Below are positions 1 to 8,159 of a DNA stretch of 64,000 bases, one piece after another. The position numbers and the translations under genes are program-made. The stretch spans positions 1-64,000 of the forward strand of contig JASLIL010000102.1 of assembly GCA_030152145.1 (NCBI GenBank). The letters are read 5' to 3'. Under the pieces are notes generated by a model that worked only from the letters and a program-made list of their open reading frames with translations, did not search any database and was not told the DNA's origin. Source of the DNA: Tissierellales bacterium (GTDB lineage: Bacteria; Bacillota; Clostridia; Tissierellales; JASKZW01). Within the stretch, counting starts at the first letter, position 1; each line of letters opens with the position of its first letter.

Positions 1-1
1 G

Positions 2-259
2 GAGGCAGTAGATGACCTTAATTATAGACCTAATCTTATAGTAGTGGATCCACCAAGGGAGGGTATAAACCCTAAGGCTATTGGGAAGATAATTGACTTT
101 GATCCAGAGGTTTTTGTATATATTTCCTGTAATCCAGTAACTTTAGTCAGGGACTTGGAAATTTTTAAGGACAGGGGTTATAAGGTAGTTAAGATGACAG
201 GAATGGATATGTTCCCAAGAACTCCACACTGTGAGACCTTGGTTAGGTTAGAAAAATAG
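2..259 (+). CDS. 23S rRNA (uracil-C5)-methyltransferase, C-terminal part (RlmD/RumA/TrmA family)
   Basis: The 5' end lies outside the window; the reading frame is open from base 2. The visible 85 residues carry DPPREG followed by the SCNP motif that holds the catalytic cysteine of the TrmA/RumA family, and the HCETLVRLEK ending typical of these enzymes. The family transfers a methyl group from SAM to C5 of a uridine in 23S rRNA or tRNA. Which uridine is modified cannot be told from this fragment. A strong terminator follows 20 bases after the stop. Confidence 0.85.
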   Translation, partial: EAVDDLNYRPNLIVVDPPREGINPKAIGKIIDFDPEVFVYISCNPVTLVRDLEIFKDRGYKVVKMTGMDMFPRTPHCETLVRLEK

Positions 260-278
260 ACTTTAGCTAGGCTTATTT

Positions 279-314
279 AAGACATTGGAAGATTTTATTT
301 CCAATGTCTTTTTT
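279..314 (+). terminator. Rho-independent terminator of the rRNA methyltransferase gene
   Basis: A perfect 12-bp stem (AAGACATTGGAA at 279-290 pairing with 299-310) with an 8-base loop is followed by a run of T. Confidence 0.9.
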
Positions 315-552
315 CATTTGAAGTAGCTTTGAATTATTAGTTTTTCAGTTTAGACCATAAGAAATAAAAGGGAATAGGCATATATAGCTTGCTTAGGCCA
401 AGGATTAAGGCTAAGATAACTATTAAGGTAGATTTCTAGATCTACTAGAATCTTAAGGGGGTTTTTATTATGATAAAAATACAGGCTATAAATAAGTCTC
501 TAGGGAGGGCAGAGACACTATAGGTCCTCCAAATAATTTATGGGAGAAGATT

Positions 553-1101
553 ATGAGGATAGAAAAGGATAATATATTTATTAGAAGTGCTGCTATTGAG
601 GATGCTAGAATTTTAATGGATTGGTGGAATGATGGTAGGATTATGGAACACGCAGGCTTTCCAAATGGTCTAGCTAAGACCTTAGATGATATAGAAGATG
701 AGATAAGAACCTGGGAAGGAAAATTAAGCCAGCTTTGTATAATTGAAATTGATAATAGGCCAGTTGGGGAATTAAGCTATAGGATTAAGGCTGGTGGAAG
801 TGCCAGTGCTGGTTGGAAGATATGTGACACTAGCTATCAGAATCAGGGCTATGGTACAGAAATTATAAAAATTCTATTTGAGTTTTTGTTTACAGATAAG
901 GAGATTAATTCTAAGGAGCCTTTAGATATAATTAGCTGGGATACCTTAGTTGAAAATAAAAGAGCCCAGCATGTTTATGAATTTAAGCTTGGAGCTAGAA
1001 GGCTAGGCCTAAGAGAAAGGGCCTTTAAGGATCAGCTTGGAAATTGGAGAAGTGCAGTGGACTATGAAATAACTAGGGAGGGATTTTTAAATGCTAGATA
1101 G
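553..1101 (+). CDS. GNAT family N-acetyltransferase (RimJ/RimL-like)
   Basis: 182 residues with an acetyl-CoA binding signature QNQGYGTEII near residue 97 and the long GNAT fold of RimJ/RimL-type enzymes, which move an acetyl group from acetyl-CoA to an amine. The substrate (protein N-terminus, antibiotic or small amine) is not evident. The start ATG follows a GGGAG ribosome site at 542-546. The end overlaps the following methyltransferase by 11 bases, so the two are probably translated together. A 17-codon ORF and pairing elements lie just upstream and could form a translational attenuator (see findings). Confidence 0.8.
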   Translation: MRIEKDNIFIRSAAIEDARILMDWWNDGRIMEHAGFPNGLAKTLDDIEDEIRTWEGKLSQLCIIEIDNRPVGELSYRIKAGGSASAGWKICDTSYQNQGYGTEIIKILFEFLFTDKEINSKEPLDIISWDTLVENKRAQHVYEFKLGARRLGLRERAFKDQLGNWRSAVDYEITREGFLNAR

Positions 1102-1720
1102 TAAAGGTTTTGATCTATGGGCAGATGGATATGACAAAAGTGTAGAGTTAAGTGAAGAAAATGATGAATATCCATTTGCAGGCTATAAGTATGTTTTAAA
1201 TACTATTTATAATATAGTCCACAAAAGAGAAAAGGCAAAAATACTAGATATTGGATTTGGTACAGGAATATTAACTAAAAAACTCTATGATGATGGCTAT
1301 GAAATATATGGCATAGATTTTTCACAAAACATGATAGAAATAGCAAAAGAAAAAATGCCCCTTGCAAGTTTAATTAAATATGATTTTTCAAAAGGCTTAC
1401 CAGAAGAAATAAAAGATCATTCCTTTGATTATATTATTAGCACATATGCAATGCACCATTTAGAGGATGAAGAGAAAAATGAGTTTATTGAAAAACTTGA
1501 AAACTATCTTAATGAAGATGGAAAAATCATCATTGGAGATATAGCTTTTAAAAGAAGAGAATTATTAGAAAAATGTAAAGCAAATTATAATGAGTATTGG
1601 GACGACGAAGAAATTTATTTTGTTTTTGAAGAGTTAAAAGAATCTTTATATAATAAAAATATTAGTTTCACAGAGATATCCCATTGTGCAGGACTTATTC
1701 AAATTTCAAAGGGACAGTAA
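1091..1720 (+). CDS. Class I SAM-dependent methyltransferase
   Basis: 209 residues with the SAM-binding glycine motif LDIGFGTGILT near residue 52, the acidic GIDFS at the end of strand 2, and a TYAMHHLEDEE segment. This is a Rossmann-fold methyltransferase of the UbiE/Methyltransf_11/25 type; the acceptor is unknown. The start overlaps the preceding acetyltransferase gene and has a GGGAGGGA ribosome site. Base use differs from the neighbours: AAA and GAA dominate and the AGG/CTA/GGC codons common in flanking genes are rarer, which suggests a separate origin. Confidence 0.8.
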   Translation: MLDSKGFDLWADGYDKSVELSEENDEYPFAGYKYVLNTIYNIVHKREKAKILDIGFGTGILTKKLYDDGYEIYGIDFSQNMIEIAKEKMPLASLIKYDFSKGLPEEIKDHSFDYIISTYAMHHLEDEEKNEFIEKLENYLNEDGKIIIGDIAFKRRELLEKCKANYNEYWDDEEIYFVFEELKESLYNKNISFTEISHCAGLIQISKGQ

Positions 1721-1818
1721 ATATTCTAGTTTAATTAGAAGTAATAAAAGGATTGGACAAGATGGTTAGACTAAGAAGTCTTCTTCAAATTACATAATTA
1801 AATTTGGGGAGGAAAACA

Positions 1819-2237
1819 ATGAATATGATAAAAATTAAAGAAGATTTTATAGCTGAAATTGAAGACATAGTAAGTTTATATGAAGATGTTGGTGGTATGG
1901 ATATACAAAAGATAAAACCAGATTTAAAAATGCTATTGATAATCCCTTGGAGTTACTAACAGCCTGGGATAACCATAAATTAGTTGGCCTTATCCGTCTT
2001 GTAGGAGATCAGCATACAATGATTTATATTCAAGACATATTAGTTTTGAAGGAATACCAGGGTCAAGGTATAGGGAGTGAATTATTAAATTTAATTTTAG
2101 AAAAATATAAATCGGTTGGCCAGATAGTTTTAATGCCTGATAATACTAAGGAAACCATAGCATTCTATAAGAAAAATGGAATGGTGGGTGCTGCAGACTA
2201 TAAGGGGCTAGCTTTTATAAAATACAATTTAGATTAG
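1819..2237 (+). pseudogene. Frameshifted GNAT acetyltransferase
   Basis: From the ATG at 1819 (ribosome site GGGGAGGA at 1806-1812) the frame reads a normal GNAT N-terminus, then shifts near 1891-1896. The first frame stops at 1962. The second frame continues W-Y-G-Y-T-K-D and then the conserved core YIQDILVLKEYQGQGIG with the acetyl-CoA motif, ending at 2237. A single missing base in the GGTGGT stretch explains the break; restored, the protein would be about 139 residues. It resembles the short Clostridium GNAT proteins with the IYIQDILV strand. It may be a real pseudogene or a sequencing error. A shorter product from the TTG at 1947 lacks a ribosome site. Confidence 0.75.
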
Positions 2238-2304
2238 CTTTAATAGAGAGTTTTTTTAAGGAAAATAGATTGAGAGGCTTATTTTCAATAATCCACTAGT
2301 CCAC

Positions 2305-2338
2305 ATATCTTGACTTAAGTGTTAATAAGTTAAGATAT
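2305..2338 (+). terminator. Imperfect dyad, possible terminator or operator
   Basis: ATATCTTGACTTA (2305-2317) pairs with 2326-2338 through one wobble pair and an 8-base loop. The T-tail is short, so termination is uncertain; it lies between two accessory genes. Confidence 0.4.
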
Positions 2339-2404
2339 TTTAGGTGCTAAATTTGATTTATTGTGGATAAGTTTTATATTTTATTATATAAGTAGGAGGT
2401 CTCT

Positions 2405-2965
2405 ATGAAGATAGTAACGGAAAGGCTTATTTTAAGGCCACTTAAGAGGGATGATTTGGATGATTTTTATGACTATGGCAGGTCAGCTAAGGTAGGGCCT
2501 AGGGCAGGTTGGCCTCCTCACAGAAGTATTCAAGAAAGCTATTCCATATTGGAACAAATGATGACCCACAGCTATCTTTGGGCCATAGAATTGGTAGAAG
2601 AGCATAGGTTAATAGGATGTATAGAGCTAAGTAAAGATGAACTAAGACAGATAGGTGAAAACAAGGCCCTGTCCCTTGGTTATGCCCTAAATGAAAAGTA
2701 TTGGAATAGGGGCTATATGACAGAAGCGGCAAAAGCTATTATAGCCTATGGTTTTGAAGTAGCCAATCTTGAATTAATATCAGTAAGGCACTTTGATTTT
2801 AATATGGAGTCACAAAATGTAATAGGAAAACTGGGCTTTAAAAAAGAAGGAATAATAAGAAAGGCAGCCTTAAATTACGATGGCAAGGTTCATGACTTTC
2901 ACATATATTCCATGACCAGGGAAGAGTACGAATTAAGATATAGGGAGAGGATCTATTATGTATAG
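2405..2965 (+). CDS. GNAT family N-acetyltransferase (RimJ/RimL/YdaF-like)
   Basis: 186 residues beginning MKIVTERLILRPL, the usual opening of RimL-type acetyltransferases, with the acetyl-CoA loop in LNEKYWNRGYMTEAAKAI near residue 95-112. The family acetylates protein N-termini or small amines; the substrate here is unknown. The start follows TAGGAGG at a normal distance. The last 8 bases overlap the next methyltransferase gene, so the pair forms one transcription unit. This is the third GNAT gene within 2.5 kb. Confidence 0.8.
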   Translation: MKIVTERLILRPLKRDDLDDFYDYGRSAKVGPRAGWPPHRSIQESYSILEQMMTHSYLWAIELVEEHRLIGCIELSKDELRQIGENKALSLGYALNEKYWNRGYMTEAAKAIIAYGFEVANLELISVRHFDFNMESQNVIGKLGFKKEGIIRKAALNYDGKVHDFHIYSMTREEYELRYRERIYYV

Positions 2966-3704
2966 AGATTATGGACCCTTAAGTACAGCCTACTATGAGG
3001 CAAGTAAGCCTGTAGGCAGATCTATAGGTGGAGATATAGACTACTATATAGATAGGCTTAGGGGAATTGAAGGACAGGTATTGGAGGCAGGTGTGGGAAC
3101 AGGTAGATTCTTAATTCCTCTTTTAGAGGAGGGATTTAAGGCTGATGGAATAGACAGTTCTAATCATATGCTAGAAATTTGCAGGGAAAACCTAGATTCT
3201 AGAGCTTTGGAAGCCAAGGTTTACAGGGGGGATCTTTTGAATTTAGACTTGAAGGAGGACTATGAGGCTATAATCATGCCTACTGGTTCCTTCTGTCTTA
3301 TAGAAGACAGTGAGAAGCTTCTGGCTAATTTTTACAAGGCATTAAAAGCTGGGGGAAGACTTATATTTGATTTAATATATCCAGAGGATTTTCATGTAAA
3401 TCAGGAGGATACATATATTCTAGAACTAGGGGAGGGGGATGGACTTGTCCTTAACTCAAAAAACCTAGAGATAGACTATATAAAACAGTTTACTACTAGC
3501 CTTTTAAGGTATGAACATTGGAGGGAGGGTAATCTAGTAGACACAGAACTACAAAAGTTTACAATCTACTGGAAGAGTCTCGGAGAAATCAAGATGCTTA
3601 TGGAAAAGTTAGGTTTTAGGAATATAAGTATGGTTTATGGTTATGACCCTGAGGCAGGCTCTGAAAAAGCTGCTGGTCTAGTAACTATAGAAGCAATAAA
3701 ATAG
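2958..3704 (+). CDS. Class I SAM-dependent methyltransferase
   Basis: 248 residues with the SAM-binding motif VLEAGVGTGRFLIPLL near residue 40 and the acidic DGIDSSNHML after strand 2, matching the Methyltransf_25 type. The tail GYDPEAGSEKAAGLVTIEA is common in small-molecule methyltransferases of Firmicutes. The acceptor is not evident. It is translationally coupled to the upstream acetyltransferase by an 8-base overlap and ends at a strong terminator. Confidence 0.8.
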   Translation: MYRDYGPLSTAYYEASKPVGRSIGGDIDYYIDRLRGIEGQVLEAGVGTGRFLIPLLEEGFKADGIDSSNHMLEICRENLDSRALEAKVYRGDLLNLDLKEDYEAIIMPTGSFCLIEDSEKLLANFYKALKAGGRLIFDLIYPEDFHVNQEDTYILELGEGDGLVLNSKNLEIDYIKQFTTSLLRYEHWREGNLVDTELQKFTIYWKSLGEIKMLMEKLGFRNISMVYGYDPEAGSEKAAGLVTIEAIK

Positions 3705-3705
3705 A

Positions 3706-3740
3706 AAAATGCAAAAGTTTTTAACTTTTGCATTTTTTTA
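3706..3740 (+). terminator. Rho-independent terminator after the accessory cluster
   Basis: AAAATGCAAAAGTT (3706-3719) pairs with AACTTTTGCATTTT (3723-3736) around a 3-base loop, followed by T. Confidence 0.9.
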
Positions 3741-3779
3741 TGGTTTTTTTAAGCTTCTTAGGAAGATGGCCTAAAATAG

Positions 3780-3808
3780 TTGACTGTGATAATCATTATC
3801 AAATAAAC
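3780..3808 (+). promoter_or_regulatory. Promoter of the ABC transporter operon, overlapped by a Fur box
   Basis: A -35 TTGACT (3780-3785) is followed 16-17 bases later by a weak -10 (AATAAA/ATAAAC at 3802-3808). The spacer is filled by the Fur-type palindrome, the usual geometry for repression by a Fur-family protein. Confidence 0.6.
3787..3801. promoter_or_regulatory. Fur-type box, perfect 7-1-7 palindrome
   Basis: TGATAATCATTATCA is identical to the TGATAAT-N-ATTATCA consensus known for Fur-family repressors in Firmicutes. It sits inside the spacer of the promoter of the ABC transporter operon. Iron control is therefore the first hypothesis; Zur or PerR boxes differ in sequence, but their families overlap enough that the metal is inferred, not shown. 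Confidence 0.85.
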
Positions 3809-3835
3809 TGGTTTAATAGAAGAGGAGGGTCTGTT

Positions 3836-5566
3836 ATGATCAGTAAAAATTTACTTTCTTTACTAGGTAGTTCAAGAAAGTACATAAGGCGAAATGTTTA
3901 TTATCAGTGGTTGGCTATGGTAGCTAATATTTTAATAATTTTAATCTTAAGTAATATTTTAAACCGTTTAATTCTTGATAGGACTGTAGATTGGAGTCTA
4001 GCCCTTAGATCTCTTACGGCTGTTTTGGGGCTTATGGCCTTAAGGGCTGGCTTTAGCTATAAGGCTGGGCTTATGGCCTATAGAACAACTAAGGGACTAA
4101 AGGAGGACTTGAGAGCCAGAATCTACCAAAAGCTCTTAAACTTGGGACCTGGCTATAAGGATAGCTTTACTACAGCGGAAATCAGTCAGCTTACAACAGA
4201 GGGAGTTGAGCAGCTGGAGGTATACTACAGTAAGTATCTGCCCCAGTTTTTTTATAGTATGCTGGGACCTATTACCCTCTTTGTCTTTCTGGCCCAATAC
4301 AGCCTTAAGGTTAGTTTAATCTTGCTTTTGGCAGTGCCTCTAATCCCCCTATCCATTATGGCGGTTATGAGATTTGCTAAAAAGTTATTGGATAAGTATT
4401 GGTCTATTTACCTGTCCCTTGGGGATAGTTTTCTAGAGAATATTCAGGGGCTTACTAGCCTCAAGGTTTTTGATTCTGATGACTATATTAATGATCAGAT
4501 GAATAAGGAGGCTGAGGAGTTTAGGATTATTACTATGAAGGTTCTGTCCATGCAGTTAAATTCAATAACAGTTATGGATTTGGTTGCCTATGGTGGTACA
4601 GCTCTGGGAATCATATTAACTATAGGTGAGTTTAGTAGGGGAAGGCTAAGTTTTGGTCACAGTCTGGCTATAATTATGCTGTCCAGTGAATTTTTTCTAC
4701 CTATGAGACTTCTAGGGTCCTTTTTCCACATATCAATGAATGGTATATCTGCTTCTAAAAAGATCTTCAAGCTTCTAAATCTAGAAGAAAGACCTGGAAG
4801 CTTAGAACTAGAAAATCCTGATAGGATCTGTCTAAAGAAGCTAGGCTTTAGCTATGGAGACAGGAAGGTTCTAAGGGACATAGATTTAAGTGTAGATAGA
4901 GGAGAATTTATATCTATAGTAGGTGAGTCTGGCAGTGGGAAATCCACTATAGCCAAACTTTTAATGGGATATGAAAGCTCCTATGAGGGAAGTATAGATT
5001 TGGACGGCAGGGAGCTAAGGGATATAGGCTCCCAGTCAATAATGGAAAATATTACCTATATCAGTCATGGGGAACATATCTTTAAGGCTAGCCTTAGGGA
5101 GAATCTTCTTTTGAATAGGAAGGGGATAGATGATCTTAAGCTTTGGGAGATTTTAGACCAGGTAAACCTAAAGGAGTATTTCCTAGGACAAGATGGACTG
5201 GATACAGAGATAAAGGAGAGGGGCAGCAACCTATCAGGAGGTCAGAGGCAGAGACTTTCCATAGCTAGGGGACTTTTAAGTTCCAGCCAAGTTTATATAT
5301 TTGATGAGGCTACTTCTAATATTGACAGGGAGAGTGAGGAGGACATAATGAGGGTTATTTATAGCTTGAAGGGTCAGGCTACAGTTATTTTAATATCCCA
5401 TAGACTTTTAAATGTAGTGGATTCAGACTCTATATATGTTTTAAGGAAGGGAAACCTGGTGGAAAGAGGCTGTCACAGAAGCCTAATGGAAAGGAAGGGC
5501 TACTATGAGGAGCTTTTTAGTCAACAAATGGAATTAGAATCCTATGGAGGTGTTGGTCTTGTCTAG
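3836..5566 (+). CDS. ABC transporter, fused permease and ATPase (first half of heterodimer)
   Basis: 576 residues from the ATG at 3836, which has AGGAGGG at 3822-3829. An in-frame start 108 bases upstream is unlikely because it lies before the promoter. The N-terminal ~315 residues are a six-helix exporter-type membrane domain. The C-terminal ATPase has Walker A GESGSGKST, signature LSGGQRQRLSIARG and Walker B VYIFDEATSNID. It overlaps the second ABC gene, with which it should form a heterodimer, similar in build to CydDC or to the iron-regulated exporter-fold importers. The Fur box suggests heme, siderophore or iron-related cargo; the substrate and direction are not proven. Confidence 0.85.
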   Translation: MISKNLLSLLGSSRKYIRRNVYYQWLAMVANILIILILSNILNRLILDRTVDWSLALRSLTAVLGLMALRAGFSYKAGLMAYRTTKGLKEDLRARIYQKLLNLGPGYKDSFTTAEISQLTTEGVEQLEVYYSKYLPQFFYSMLGPITLFVFLAQYSLKVSLILLLAVPLIPLSIMAVMRFAKKLLDKYWSIYLSLGDSFLENIQGLTSLKVFDSDDYINDQMNKEAEEFRIITMKVLSMQLNSITVMDLVAYGGTALGIILTIGEFSRGRLSFGHSLAIIMLSSEFFLPMRLLGSFFHISMNGISASKKIFKLLNLEERPGSLELENPDRICLKKLGFSYGDRKVLRDIDLSVDRGEFISIVGESGSGKSTIAKLLMGYESSYEGSIDLDGRELRDIGSQSIMENITYISHGEHIFKASLRENLLLNRKGIDDLKLWEILDQVNLKEYFLGQDGLDTEIKERGSNLSGGQRQRLSIARGLLSSSQVYIFDEATSNIDRESEEDIMRVIYSLKGQATVILISHRLLNVVDSDSIYVLRKGNLVERGCHRSLMERKGYYEELFSQQMELESYGGVGLV

Positions 5567-7214
5567 ATCTGGATTTAAGATTATGAAGGAGCTTATAGCC
5601 CTGGTATCCAACCTTGGACATATTATGCTAGGTGCTATATTTACAGGAGTTTTGGGCTTTCTAGCAGCCATATTCCTAATGATTTTTGGCCTATATGGCC
5701 TAATGGGAGAACTGGGCTTTGAACTTGCCATGACTAGGTCAGAAATCTTTAAAGTCCTAATATTTTTAGGCTTGATTAGGGGAGTTTTAAGGTATCTAGA
5801 GCAGTATCAAAACCACTACCTGGCCTTTAAGGTTCTGGCCCTTATTAGGGACAAGGTATTTAAGGCCTTAAGAAGGCTTGCACCTGCAAAATTGGAGGCT
5901 AGGGACAGGGGAAACTTAATTAGTATTATTACATCTGATGTAGAGCTACTGGAGGTCTTTTATGCCCATACAGTGTCACCAATTTCCATAGCTTTTATAG
6001 TATCTCTTGTAATGGTAGTCTTCCTAGCCAGTTTTCATCCAGCCTATGGTCTAGTAGGTCTTATGGCCTATCTGACAGTAGGGGTTCTAGTTCCCATCCT
6101 AAACTCTAGACTAGGTAAGGACCTGGGCCTTCAATACAGAAATAGTATAGGAGATTTAAACACCTATATACTAGACAGTCTAAGGGGCCTAAGAGAGGTA
6201 AATCAATATGGCTATGGCAGCAGGAGATTGGAAGAAATTAAGGCTAGGACAGAAGATCTCTACAGGCTTCAGGGAGGACTAAATAAGAGGGAATCCTTTA
6301 GTAGAATCCTATCGGACATGGCCCTATATGGCTTTGGTTTAATTAGTCTTGTCCTTGGGCTCTTTCTCTACCAAAAGGGAAGGGTAGATGAGATAGGGGT
6401 TGTACTACCTTTTGTAGGAATAATGAGTTCTTTTGGACCAGTACTTGCCCTATCCAACCTATCCAATAATCTTTTTCATACTCTAGCCAGTGGGGAAAGG
6501 GTCCTTAATCTTCTGGAGGAGGAGCCTCTTGTTAGGGAAATTCAGGATGGATTAGACCTGGAATTTGAGGATCTTTCTATAGAGGGGCTGGACTTTTCCT
6601 ATGACCAGGAAGAAATCTTATCAGACCTTGATCTATACCTTAAAAGAGGTGAGGTTATAGGAATAAAGGGAAGATCTGGCAGTGGCAAGTCAACCCTTCT
6701 AAAGCTTATAATGAGATTTTGGTCCAGGGACAGTGGAAATCTTAGTATATCAGGCCAGGATATAGAGAAAATAAATACATCTAGCCTAAGGATTATGGAG
6801 GGTTATTTAAGTCAGGAAACAGAACTTTTCAACAAATCAATAGAAGATAATATTAGGATAGGAAGACTGGATGCCAGTCTAGATGAGGTAATAGAGGCAA
6901 GTAAGAAGGCACAAATTCATGACTTTATCATGTCTCTAGAAAAGGGCTATGATACAAGAATAGGAGAGCTGGGAGACAAGCTATCTGGTGGGGAAAGACA
7001 GAGGCTGGGCCTTGCTAGGGTCTTTCTACATGGAGGAGACTTGATTCTTCTAGATGAACCTACTTCCAATCTAGACAGCCTAAATGAAGGCTTAATACTA
7101 AAGGTTCTTAAGGAGGCCTTGGAGGATCAGGCCTTGATTTTAGTATCCCACAGGGATTCAACCCTATCAATAGCCCATAGGAAATACACTATAGACTCAG
7201 GGAGGGTTAGCTAA
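5559..7214 (+). CDS. ABC transporter, fused permease and ATPase (second half of heterodimer)
   Basis: 551 residues. The start chosen is TTG at 5559, 7 bases after GGAGGT (5546-5551); an ATG at 5544 is in frame but lies on top of that ribosome site. A six-helix membrane domain precedes an ATPase with Walker A GRSGSGKSTLLKL, signature LSGGERQRLGLARV and Walker B LILLDEPTSNLD. It overlaps the first ABC gene and shares one base with the following gene (TAATG), so all three are co-translated. It is the likely partner of the upstream protein in a Fur-controlled heme or iron-compound transporter. Confidence 0.85.
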   Translation: MSRSGFKIMKELIALVSNLGHIMLGAIFTGVLGFLAAIFLMIFGLYGLMGELGFELAMTRSEIFKVLIFLGLIRGVLRYLEQYQNHYLAFKVLALIRDKVFKALRRLAPAKLEARDRGNLISIITSDVELLEVFYAHTVSPISIAFIVSLVMVVFLASFHPAYGLVGLMAYLTVGVLVPILNSRLGKDLGLQYRNSIGDLNTYILDSLRGLREVNQYGYGSRRLEEIKARTEDLYRLQGGLNKRESFSRILSDMALYGFGLISLVLGLFLYQKGRVDEIGVVLPFVGIMSSFGPVLALSNLSNNLFHTLASGERVLNLLEEEPLVREIQDGLDLEFEDLSIEGLDFSYDQEEILSDLDLYLKRGEVIGIKGRSGSGKSTLLKLIMRFWSRDSGNLSISGQDIEKINTSSLRIMEGYLSQETELFNKSIEDNIRIGRLDASLDEVIEASKKAQIHDFIMSLEKGYDTRIGELGDKLSGGERQRLGLARVFLHGGDLILLDEPTSNLDSLNEGLILKVLKEALEDQALILVSHRDSTLSIAHRKYTIDSGRVS

Positions 7215-7891
7215 TGGATCTTAAGAAGAAAAGAGACAGGGAGAAAGAGGTTCTAGGGGAGATGCTTGAAATTTACTGTAGGGGCAATCATGGAGAAGAA
7301 GGGCTTTGTCAGGACTGTAAAAGCTTGGAAGACTATAGCTTTAAAAGAATTGATTCCTGTAGGTATATAGAAGATAAAAGTTTTTGCAGTGCCTGTAAAA
7401 GTCCTTGCTACGGGCCAGAAGAAAGAAAAAAAATCAAGAAAGTTATGAGCTATGCTGGGCCTAGGATGATTTTTAAAAGACCTATCTTATGTTTAAAGCA
7501 TGTGTTTTCAAGGGATTTTAAGCTTAAAAAATTTATATATGTGGCTTTAGGATTTATATTTATGGGTATAGGTGCTGTAGGTGCAGTTTTACCAATCCTA
7601 CCTACAGTTCCCTTTCTCATGTTGGCTTCATTTTTCTTCATGAAAGGATCTGTCAGGTTTGATACTTGGTTTAAATCAACTAAACTATATAAAAAACACC
7701 TGGAGTCCTTTGATAAATCTAGAGCTATGACTAGGAAGACCAAGTTTATTATCTTAGTTTTTGCTAGTCTTATGCTTCTTATTCCCTTTTTCAAAGTAGA
7801 TGTTCTAGCTATGAGGGTATTTATAATATTTTTAATAGCCTTTAAATACTACTATTTCATATTTAAAATTAAGACAATAGAACAGGGTTAA
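7214..7891 (+). CDS. Fusion of YgbA-type cysteine-rich domain with YbaN (DUF454) membrane domain
   Basis: 225 residues in two parts. Residues 1-97 match the YgbA ('nitrous oxide-stimulated promoter') family: IYCRGNH, then LCQDCKSLEDY, CxxC-x3-C (C58, C61, C65) and VMSYAGPRM; eight cysteines in all (22, 32, 35, 49, 58, 61, 65, 93), suited to metal or Fe-S binding. Residues ~105-225 match DUF454/YbaN, with a GAVLPILPTVPFLMLASFFF hairpin and a second membrane pair. YgbA in E. coli is under NsrR and linked to nitrosative stress; YbaN relatives often sit with heme or iron genes. Here both are one protein, last in a Fur-box operon. The biochemical role is unknown. Confidence 0.75.
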   Translation: MDLKKKRDREKEVLGEMLEIYCRGNHGEEGLCQDCKSLEDYSFKRIDSCRYIEDKSFCSACKSPCYGPEERKKIKKVMSYAGPRMIFKRPILCLKHVFSRDFKLKKFIYVALGFIFMGIGAVGAVLPILPTVPFLMLASFFFMKGSVRFDTWFKSTKLYKKHLESFDKSRAMTRKTKFIILVFASLMLLIPFFKVDVLAMRVFIIFLIAFKYYYFIFKIKTIEQG

Positions 7892-7904
7892 GCCCTGTTT
7901 TTTT
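7881..7904 (+). terminator. Rho-independent terminator of the Fur-box operon
   Basis: AACAGGG (7881-7887) pairs with CCCTGTT (7893-7899) and is followed by T; the stop codon lies in the loop. Confidence 0.9.
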
Positions 7905-8058
7905 ATTCAAAAGGCTTATAAAGATGATGGCCTAGATGAAAATAAAAATACTTCACCTGTCTTTCTTTATACATAGGAAAGCTAGAGACCTTTAAAGCTA
8001 GGGCCTAGGGAAATTGCAAGAAAAATAGCTATTTTCAGACTATATAAAACTCCGGGAA

Positions 8059-8103
8059 AACTTTTGCATTGGGCTAAAAAATATGCAAAACTTGTGCTAA
8101 AAT
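8059..8103 (+). promoter_or_regulatory. Dyad and extended -10 upstream of the YfcC-type carrier gene
   Basis: An inverted repeat AACTTTTGCAT (8059-8069) / ATGCAAAACTT (8083-8093) precedes an extended -10, TGCTAAAAT (8095-8103). There is no good -35. Both arms match the half-site of the two activator sites at 24.6 kb, but in a different spacing. The rest of the 268-base gap (7892-8159) shows nothing I recognise. Confidence 0.45.
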
Positions 8104-8159
8104 ATAGTTATGACAGAATTATTACAATATTTTTTAAAAAAATTTGGAGGGAGTTTACA

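Noticed and set aside
1947..2237. Short independent GNAT gene from TTG 1947
   Set aside because: It lacks a ribosome site and the N-terminal half of the fold is encoded upstream in another frame; a frameshift explains it better.
3706..3736. Another activator site of the TGCAAAASTT type
   Set aside because: It is the stem of a terminator with a T-run; the similarity is explained by that structure.
7892..8058. Possible riboswitch upstream of the YfcC-type gene
   Set aside because: Only short repeated AAAGCTAG words are seen; no known riboswitch motif or terminator stem is present.
8071..8088. Second sigma-54 promoter before the YfcC-type gene
   Set aside because: TTGGGC and ATGCAA look similar to -24/-12 elements, but the GG-GC interval is 11 bases, not 10.
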